Positions 1 through 4,423 of a DNA stretch of 7,440 bases are shown one piece after another. Origin of the DNA: JBBTCJ01 sp038043285. GTDB taxonomy: Bacteria > Planctomycetota > Phycisphaerae > UBA1845. The notes beneath the pieces were generated by a model. The model did not search any database, was not told where the DNA came from, and saw nothing but the letters and a program-made list of their open reading frames with translations. The stretch lies in NCBI GenBank assembly GCA_038043285.1, contig JBBTCJ010000021.1, positions 1-7,440 of the forward strand. Reading direction: 5' to 3'. Each line of letters begins with the position of its first letter. Within the stretch, counting starts at the first letter, position 1. The position numbers and the translations under genes are program-made.

Positions 1-976
1 GGTCCTCGGCCAGTTTCTCCAACTGCTTGGCGAGGTCGTCGAGTTGTTGGCTGAGCTTCTCGACGGCCTCCTTGTCCTGATCCGACTTCAGGGTGGCCAA
101 CTGCTCGCGCAGGGACTCGGCCTCTTCCTTGGCCGCCTTGAAGTCCCCGTCACGCAGCGCTTCCGCGAGCTTGCGCGTCGGGGCGTCGTCGGACTCGGGA
201 ACCTGCAAGATTCGCAGGGATTTCTTGAGCTGCGGGACGGCCTCGTAGCTTTCACCGTCGCGGCGTTGACGAACGATGTCCTCCAGGCGATCGAGCTTCT
301 TGACGGCGTCGTGGCGTACGTCGCCGGGTTTGTGAAGCTCGCCACCGGGGCCGGGATCGAGGTTTTTGAGTTGCTCGGCGAACTCCGCCGCGGCCGGCGT
401 GGCGTCGGCGAACTGCTGCAGGGCTTCCATCTGCTTTTTGACGGCGACGTGGGCCACTTCCCTCTGGGCGACCTGATCGGGCGGTTGATTCTCGGCCGCC
501 GACCTGGCGGCGCCGCGCGGGATCAGGAAGGTCATGGCGGCCGCCAGCCACGACGTCGCGGTCCAGGAAAACACCCGCGGAACGCGGAGGCGCAAATGCC
601 TGCCCACGGTGATCGAAGACCCGATTCGCTCGGCATCGACCACAACCGCCTGGGCGAAGGGATCGGTGGATTGCCGACAGAACCATCCGCTGCTGAGTCG
701 CTCGCGAAGACCGGCGGCCTGATCCAGCGCGGCCGCGGCGTCGACCAACTTCTCCAGGCGCACCATCGACCAGGCGAAGGAAATGAGCAGCGACGCGCCG
801 ACGGCGACGATGGCCAACGGCCCGACCGGCAGAGTTAGATCCCACAGGCGCTCAATGATGAGAAACGCGGCGAACCCGCCGCCGGCGACCGCGGCGACCA
901 GGCATAAGGTGTGGAGGAAGCGGTTGATCCACAACAACCGGCGAGCCGACCGCACACAGGCTTCCAGGCGAGTCAC
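1..976 (-). CDS. Membrane-anchored coiled-coil protein, N-terminal part (runs off the left edge)
   Basis: The reading frame is open from a GTG at 976-974 to the window edge: 325 codons with no stop. AGGAG at 986-990, 9 nt upstream, fixes this start; an overlapping GTG closer to it hits a stop at once. Hydrophobic segments lie near residues 21-41, 50-72 and 135-152. Between the second and third is RLEKLVDAAAALDQAAGLRERLS, broken here only by my reading, followed by DPFAQAVVVDAE at 105-116. After residue 165 the chain is charged and helical; residues 268-325 (heptad-like EESLREQL, EKLSQQLDDLAKQLEKL) should form a coiled coil. Three TM segments would put the coiled coil in the periplasm if the N-terminus is inside (inference). 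The layout resembles uncharacterised planctomycete proteins, and distantly the DUF4175 family, which often sit near MoxR/VWA genes; that is recollection. Function is unknown. Third positions are strongly GC-rich, supporting real coding. Confidence 0.85.
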   Translation of the reverse strand, partial: MTRLEACVRSARRLLWINRFLHTLCLVAAVAGGGFAAFLIIERLWDLTLPVGPLAIVAVGASLLISFAWSMVRLEKLVDAAAALDQAAGLRERLSSGWFCRQSTDPFAQAVVVDAERIGSSITVGRHLRLRVPRVFSWTATSWLAAAMTFLIPRGAARSAAENQPPDQVAQREVAHVAVKKQMEALQQFADATPAAAEFAEQLKNLDPGPGGELHKPGDVRHDAVKKLDRLEDIVRQRRDGESYEAVPQLKKSLRILQVPESDDAPTRKLAEALRDGDFKAAKEEAESLREQLATLKSDQDKEAVEKLSQQLDDLAKQLEKLAED

Positions 977-985
977 GGCACGTGT

Positions 986-990
986 CTCCT
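986..990 (-). promoter_or_regulatory. Shine-Dalgarno site that decides the GTG start of the leftmost gene
   Basis: On the minus strand AGGAG is followed by nine bases and then GTG at 976. The other nearby GTG, five bases after AGGAG, gives GTG-CCG-TGA and cannot be used. This is why a GTG start is preferred to any internal ATG (the first in-frame ATG is residue 71, inside the second hydrophobic segment). Confidence 0.75.
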
Positions 991-1011
991 GACGCACGAG
1001 GCGCCTGACTT

Positions 1012-1040
1012 ATCGTACCCCTGCATCGGCGAAAGGACAA
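1012..1040 (-). promoter_or_regulatory. Sigma70-like promoter for the membrane/coiled-coil gene
   Basis: Read on the minus strand: TTGTCC (1040-1035), a 17-nt spacer, then TACGAT (1017-1012). Each box matches its consensus at four of six positions. Transcription would start near 1005, leaving a short leader of roughly 28 nt that contains the AGGAG site. This suggests the gene can be expressed independently of the GHMP gene 186 nt upstream. It is a pattern match only. Confidence 0.45.
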
Positions 1041-1083
1041 ACGGGGACCGGGGTGATGCTTAAAACTTGTGCAGAAATAACCC

Positions 1084-1101
1084 CGCGCTTTCGACGGCGC
1101 G
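1084..1101 (-). terminator. Weak stem-loop downstream of the GHMP gene
   Basis: A five-pair GC stem (CGCGC/GCGCG) with an 8-nt loop lies about 60 nt after the GHMP stop. On the minus strand it is followed by GGGG and then TTATTTCT. The U-rich part is separated from the stem by four G, so this is a poor intrinsic terminator. It is listed because it lies between the GHMP gene and the next promoter. Confidence 0.25.
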
Positions 1102-1162
1102 AGACGCCTTTCGCCCGGAGCGATGGGCGGGGGACGGACCGGTCGGCGGTTGCGTCGCGCGG

Positions 1163-2614
1163 TCAGACGACCTTCGCGCCGCGGATCAGGGCGCCGGGCA
1201 GCGACCCGTTGAGCATGGTCGTGGTCTTGCCCGTGTGTGCGCGGTAGTCGGTCAAGGCGTCGTTCAAGGCTTCGTCGGCTTTGTGGGAGGCCTTCATGAG
1301 CACGGCCACGACGCCGCCGCAACCGCGGCCTGTGGCTTTGGCGCCGTAGACGCCGGCGCCCTCGCCGTGCTTGCGGATCAGGTTGACGAGCAGGTCGGTT
1401 TCCACGGACGCAAGCCCACAGCGCTGTCCGTAGCTCCAGTGCGAGGCGCGCATCAATTCGCCGGCGTCGAGCAGAGCGCGATCGTCCGACGAGCGCATGG
1501 CGCGGGAGAGGCATTCGACGAACTGGCAGGAGCGCGCGTGCTCATAGATATGGTGTTCGGTTCGCGAGCGGACCTTGTAGAAGACCTTGGGATCGACCTG
1601 GGTGAGCGTGTCGCCGGTTTCCCCGAAGCGGTCGATGAACTCCTTGCCGCGAAGCCTGGTCGGGATTCGGTCGCGGAATTGGTCGACGTAGTCGGTGACC
1701 GACAGGCGCGACAGGCAACCGTCCCAGGAAAGGCTCTCGATTCGATCATGCCGGACGATGCGGTCGATCAGGAATCGACCCATGAAGGTCGTGGCGCGCA
1801 CGGCGTCAAAGCGCGAAGCCGCGTCCTCCTCCATCACGCCGGAGTCGACGGCCGCGAGGCGAATCGAAGACGACAGGGCGAGTTGTCCCGGGGACGACCA
1901 CGGTTCACAACGGAACTGGTTGATCGCTTCGGGCTGTCCGAGAAGGGAACAAGCCGCACCCGCGCTTCCGCACGAATCGTCGAGCCAAAGGTTTTGCACC
2001 CGGCGACACACCAGAACCGCGTCCGCGGCGTCGGGCGTCGCGTCCATAGCACCGGCAACGGCGACGAGCGTGGCCGCGGCCAGCGTCGCTCCGCGCTCCG
2101 CATGTTCGAATTCGGGGTGAGTGGAGGCGATGGCGACGTCCAACCCGCCCGACAACTTTGGCAGTACGCCGGCGCGCAATCCCTCGACAATGGTCCCCAT
2201 CACGCAGCGCGCCGAGAATGACTTGGCCACGCCGCCGGGAAGCGCCGTGGGCCGGCTGTTGGTCACGCCCGCGTGCACGTCGTCCAGCGACATCTCGACG
2301 GCGGCGCCGCCGTTGCGCCCGTGCGACGAGGAAGCCAGCACGCTGATGCGAGGTTCGCGGCGGCGCTGGGCGACGACGCATTCATGTCCACCGGTGGGAA
2401 TCCCCAGGGACAGCGCCCCGGTGTAGTCGGAAAGTCCGGCGAACACGTCGAGGCGCCGCGGCGCGACCGCGGCAAACCGCGCCGTGTCGCTGCGCAGCTT
2501 TCCCAACACCTCAGACAACAGCGGCGAAAGGGCCGCCAAGTTCCGTGCGGCATCGCCGTCTCGTGGCGCGGCGGCGACCGATTTCCGGGAGACGCTGTCT
2601 TCCTTGGTCTTCAT
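1163..2614 (-). CDS. GHMP-superfamily kinase homologue (arabinokinase/galactokinase-like), probably catalytically degenerate
   Basis: A 483-residue cytoplasmic protein. Motif 1 is at 51-73 (RRLDVFAGLSDYTGALSLGIP); its G-L-S-D-Y core matches the arabinokinase form (G-I-A-D-Y) rather than galactokinase G-E-H-T-D-Y. SHWSYGQRCGLASVETD (391-407) and motif 3 GAKATGRGCGG (424-434) also match this group, as do DSGV (257-260) and NGSLPGA near the C-terminus (469-475). Family members phosphorylate a monosaccharide at C1 with ATP. Two essential regions have changed: the phosphate loop, usually P-x-G-x-G-[LV]-S-S-S-A, aligns without gaps to 167-176 PEFEHAERGA, and the catalytic Asp of C-G-[IV]-M-D-Q aligns to Gly219 (CGSAGA, 215-220). 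Neither alternative frame restores them, so a frameshift does not explain it. The start ATG has only a weak purine stretch (GGGA). It follows DUF151 by 39 nt, probably in one operon. Family membership is confident; activity is doubtful. Confidence 0.85.
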   Translation of the reverse strand: MKTKEDSVSRKSVAAAPRDGDAARNLAALSPLLSEVLGKLRSDTARFAAVAPRRLDVFAGLSDYTGALSLGIPTGGHECVVAQRRREPRISVLASSSHGRNGGAAVEMSLDDVHAGVTNSRPTALPGGVAKSFSARCVMGTIVEGLRAGVLPKLSGGLDVAIASTHPEFEHAERGATLAAATLVAVAGAMDATPDAADAVLVCRRVQNLWLDDSCGSAGAACSLLGQPEAINQFRCEPWSSPGQLALSSSIRLAAVDSGVMEEDAASRFDAVRATTFMGRFLIDRIVRHDRIESLSWDGCLSRLSVTDYVDQFRDRIPTRLRGKEFIDRFGETGDTLTQVDPKVFYKVRSRTEHHIYEHARSCQFVECLSRAMRSSDDRALLDAGELMRASHWSYGQRCGLASVETDLLVNLIRKHGEGAGVYGAKATGRGCGGVVAVLMKASHKADEALNDALTDYRAHTGKTTTMLNGSLPGALIRGAKVV

Positions 2615-2653
2615 GTCGCCGATCCCGCAACGTGTTCGACGCCGAAGCGGCGC

Positions 2654-3058
2654 CTACGACGGACAAACTTCCTTGAGGACCGAATCGTCCACGTAGATCG
2701 GCGCGGCCGTACCCGCGCCGATGGCGATCGCGTCGGAAGGCCGCGAGTCGATCTCCAGCAATTCGCCGTTTCGCCGAACCACAAGCTTGGCGTAGAACGT
2801 CGAGTCCTTCAACTCGCTGATGACCACCTGTTCCAAACGACAATCGAGCTGCTCCAGCATCCGCTCGATCAGATCATGCGTCAAAGGTCGTTGAACGGCA
2901 ATGCCCTTGGTGCGACGGTCTATGGCATAGGCTTCGTGAATGCCGATCAGAATGGGAAACGCCCGTTCGCCTTCCGCTTCGCGGAGCACGATCATCGACA
3001 TCTTCTCCTCCTCGGAATCGACGATGACGATCCGCGCAAGACTCATCCGTACGAGCAT
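2654..3058 (-). CDS. DUF151 / bifunctional nuclease (BFN) family protein
   Basis: A 134-residue soluble protein covering the whole family domain; members are usually about 130-160 residues. Recognisable blocks in order are FPILIGIHEAYAI (34-46), RPLTHDLIERML (57-68), FYAKLVV (88-94) and the signature IDSRPSDAIAIG (103-114). Some family members have reported DNase/RNase activity (hence bifunctional nuclease), but for most bacterial copies the role is unknown, so only family membership is claimed. An alternative start is Met5 (ATGAGT); neither start has a strong Shine-Dalgarno, and the first gives the usual N-terminal length. It has its own promoter-like sequence and sits 39 nt upstream of the GHMP gene, with which it is probably co-transcribed. 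A small CGCCG-CTT-CGGCG hairpin lies just after its stop, without a U tract. Confidence 0.93.
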   Translation of the reverse strand: MLVRMSLARIVIVDSEEEKMSMIVLREAEGERAFPILIGIHEAYAIDRRTKGIAVQRPLTHDLIERMLEQLDCRLEQVVISELKDSTFYAKLVVRRNGELLEIDSRPSDAIAIGAGTAAPIYVDDSVLKEVCPS

Positions 3059-3087
3059 GCTTAACTTTCCCGCCGACGATGGGCCTC

Positions 3088-3115
3088 AACGTATCCCCCG
3101 CCTTGGGGATGTCAA
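3088..3115 (-). promoter_or_regulatory. Promoter of the DUF151-GHMP pair, with an inverted repeat as spacer
   Basis: On the minus strand a perfect TTGACA (3115-3110) is followed after 16 nt by TACGTT (3093-3088, three of six matches). The predicted start near 3081 leaves a leader of about 22 nt. The 16-nt spacer is itself an inverted repeat, TCCCC-N6-GGGGA, which could be an operator or chance in GC-rich DNA. Confidence 0.5.
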
Positions 3116-3125
3116 GACAAATCTA

Positions 3126-3151
3126 CGCCGAACGGTTCCAAAAATTCGGCG
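3126..3151 (-). terminator. Terminator-like hairpin after panB
   Basis: A perfect seven-pair stem, CGCCGAA/TTCGGCG, with a 12-nt loop lies 30 nt beyond the panB stop. On the minus strand it is followed by TAGATTTGTCTTG, moderately T-rich. It lies immediately before the DUF151 promoter, as expected for a boundary between two transcription units. Confidence 0.45.
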
Positions 3152-3180
3152 AAGCTCGGTTGCGGGAGGCGCCAGGCCGC

Positions 3181-4053
3181 CTAATGGCGCGAAGGAGGCC
3201 GCGCCGCGAGCGTTTCCCGCAGCAAAGCGAGTTCCCCGGCGTCCATGCCCACGGAATGTTCGGTCGCGGGAAATTTCCCGGCGGTCACGTCCTCGGCGTA
3301 TGAGCGGAACGCCGTAACCAACTGTTCGTATAACCTCGCGTACGGTTTCACGGAGCGCGGCGGATGTCCGCCGCCGTAACCGACCATATCGTGAAATACC
3401 AGAACCTGTCCGTCGCAGTGCGGGCCGGACACGATTCCGATCACCGGAACGTCGGTGCGTTCCGCGATAATGGCAGCGACCTCAGACGGGACAGCCTCTA
3501 GAAGCAGTGCTATCGCGCCCGCGTGCTCCATCATCTTGGCGTCTTCGATGAGAAGTTGCGCTTCGCCGGCGCTGCGGCCTTGAATCTTGTACCCGCCAAG
3601 ACTCTGGATCGACTGCGGCTTCAATCCGAGGTGGGCCATCACGGGAATCGACGCGGCGCTCATGGCCTCAACCGTACGAACATGTCGTCGATCCACTTCC
3701 ACTTTGACGCAATCGCACCCGGCATTCACCATGAAAAGTCCGGCGTTACGAATGGCGTCCTTCGGACACACTTGGTAGCTGAGGAAAGGCATGTCCCCGA
3801 TAAGATAGGCGGACGGTGCGCCGCGTCGAACCGCTTCGGCAATCGTCACCATGTGCTCTACCGTCGCGGGCAGGGTCGTCGAATGACCCAGGCACACCTC
3901 GGCGTAGGTGTCGCCGACGAGCAGGGAGTCGATCTCCGCCTCCTCCATCAGGCGGGCAGTGGCGTAATCGTAGCAGGTGAGCATCGTGATTTTGCGATGC
4001 TCGCGTTTTCGCGCTCGCAACGTGCTGATGGTGATCTTCTGTCGAGGCGTCAT
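3181..4053 (-). CDS. panB: 3-methyl-2-oxobutanoate hydroxymethyltransferase (ketopantoate hydroxymethyltransferase)
   Basis: A 290-residue cytoplasmic TIM-barrel enzyme, slightly longer than E. coli PanB (264). It transfers a hydroxymethyl group from 5,10-methylene-tetrahydrofolate to 2-oxoisovalerate, the first committed step of pantothenate and coenzyme A synthesis. Blocks: MLTCYDYATARL (24-35), LLVGDT (44-49), IGDMPFLSYQ (85-94), VKVE (116-119), MAHLGLKPQSIQSLGGYKIQGR (139-160, read as one block), LLLEAVP (183-189) and PHCDGQVLVFHD (211-222). Mg2+ ligands correspond to Asp48, Asp87 and Glu119, and the catalytic Glu to Glu186; Lys117 is also kept, so it should be active. Variations: Ser after the metal Asp is Thr49, SLGM is TYAE, and the usual IGIGAG is IGIVSG (205-210). 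The chosen ATG gives the normal N-terminus but lacks a clear Shine-Dalgarno. panC and panD are not in the window. Confidence 0.96.
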   Translation of the reverse strand: MTPRQKITISTLRARKREHRKITMLTCYDYATARLMEEAEIDSLLVGDTYAEVCLGHSTTLPATVEHMVTIAEAVRRGAPSAYLIGDMPFLSYQVCPKDAIRNAGLFMVNAGCDCVKVEVDRRHVRTVEAMSAASIPVMAHLGLKPQSIQSLGGYKIQGRSAGEAQLLIEDAKMMEHAGAIALLLEAVPSEVAAIIAERTDVPVIGIVSGPHCDGQVLVFHDMVGYGGGHPPRSVKPYARLYEQLVTAFRSYAEDVTAGKFPATEHSVGMDAGELALLRETLAARPPSRH

Positions 4054-4216
4054 GGTGGTTGGCTCAGCGCGCGACCTTCGTTAAGACCACGAAGACCGAA
4101 AGGCATCCAGCGGCAAATCGCGGGGCCGTACGAGAAAAACATCGAACTTCCGTGCCGCTTGCAGAGCGGAACTCTTCGATTGCCTCGGGCGACCGCAGAA
4201 TGACCCCCGCGCGTAC

Positions 4217-4245
4217 AGCATAGGACTCGTAAGGCGGGAAAACAA
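4217..4245 (-). promoter_or_regulatory. Candidate panB promoter
   Basis: On the minus strand TTGTTT (4245-4240), a 17-nt spacer and TATGCT (4222-4217). The boxes match consensus at about three and four of six positions. The leader to the panB ATG would be about 155 nt, long enough to hold regulatory RNA structure, though I recognise no riboswitch class. Confidence 0.33.
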
Positions 4246-4296
4246 GCGGTCCCACGCACCGGGAGGCTGTGAAGCCCTGCTTTTGCCGCCAACCCG

Positions 4297-4316
4297 TCGC
4301 GGGCGATTTCCCGCGA
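4297..4316. repeat. Perfect seven-pair inverted repeat upstream of the Kazal gene promoter
   Basis: TCGCGGG and CCCGCGA flank the 6-nt loop CGATTT. It lies 19 nt upstream of the TTGACG box, between the two divergent promoters. It could be a regulator-binding site or a structural hairpin; it has no U tract on either strand. Confidence 0.4.
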
Positions 4317-4334
4317 GTTCCCCGAGGATTTCTG

Positions 4335-4363
4335 TTGACGCGCCTCGGCGATCGGGTTACTCT
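4335..4363 (+). promoter_or_regulatory. Sigma70-like promoter of the secreted Kazal protein
   Basis: TTGACG (five of six) is followed by an optimal 17-nt spacer and TACTCT (four of six). Transcription would start near 4370, giving a leader of about 54 nt. GGAGG at 4412-4416, 7 nt before the ATG at 4424, completes a well-formed expression signal and decides the start codon. Confidence 0.6.
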
Positions 4364-4423
4364 TGGGGACGGCTATGGCTTGACTGACCGGGGAGCGGGG
4401 GTGAGTGTTCCGGAGGTCGGTTC

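Larger units (their letters stand above)
4054..4423. other. Divergent intergenic region between panB and the Kazal protein gene
   Basis: These 370 nt hold no convincing gene. Base composition is visibly less GC-rich than the flanking genes near 4080-4250. Short minus-strand frames ending just before panB (one ending TGA about 11 nt upstream) show flat third-position GC and no recognisable motif. The region contains a candidate panB promoter, two hairpins (4076-4094: CTTCGT/ACGAAG with a 7-nt loop, close to the panB start; and 4297-4316) and the plus-strand promoter at 4335-4363. Confidence 0.7.

Noticed and set aside
44..838. Long plus-strand open frame (264 codons)
   Set aside because: It is antisense to the membrane/coiled-coil gene, is Leu/Gly/Arg-rich without recognisable motifs, and lacks a ribosome-binding site. 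GC-rich DNA produces such shadows.
252..1514. Minus-strand frames at 252-845 and 852-1514
   Set aside because: Arg-rich, low-complexity translations in another frame of the real minus-strand genes; no motif support.
1958..2125. Possibility that the altered GHMP motifs are due to compensating frameshifts
   Set aside because: Translating both regions in the other two frames gives no Gly/Ser loop and no C-G-x-M-D-Q, so sequencing error or frameshift is not a good explanation.
1067..2221. Plus-strand open frame of 384 codons
   Set aside because: Antisense to the GHMP gene, whose motifs 1 and 3 are unmistakable; this frame shows no family signature.
2273..3064. Plus-strand open frame of 263 codons
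   Set aside because: Runs antisense across the GHMP start and the whole DUF151 gene; composition is that of a shadow.
3523..4203. Plus-strand open frame of 226 codons
   Set aside because: Antisense to panB, which is identified with high confidence.
4050..4292. Two short minus-strand frames just upstream of panB (80 and 63 codons)
   Set aside because: No clear start signal, flat third-position GC compared with neighbours, and no recognisable motif; treated as leader or intergenic DNA.
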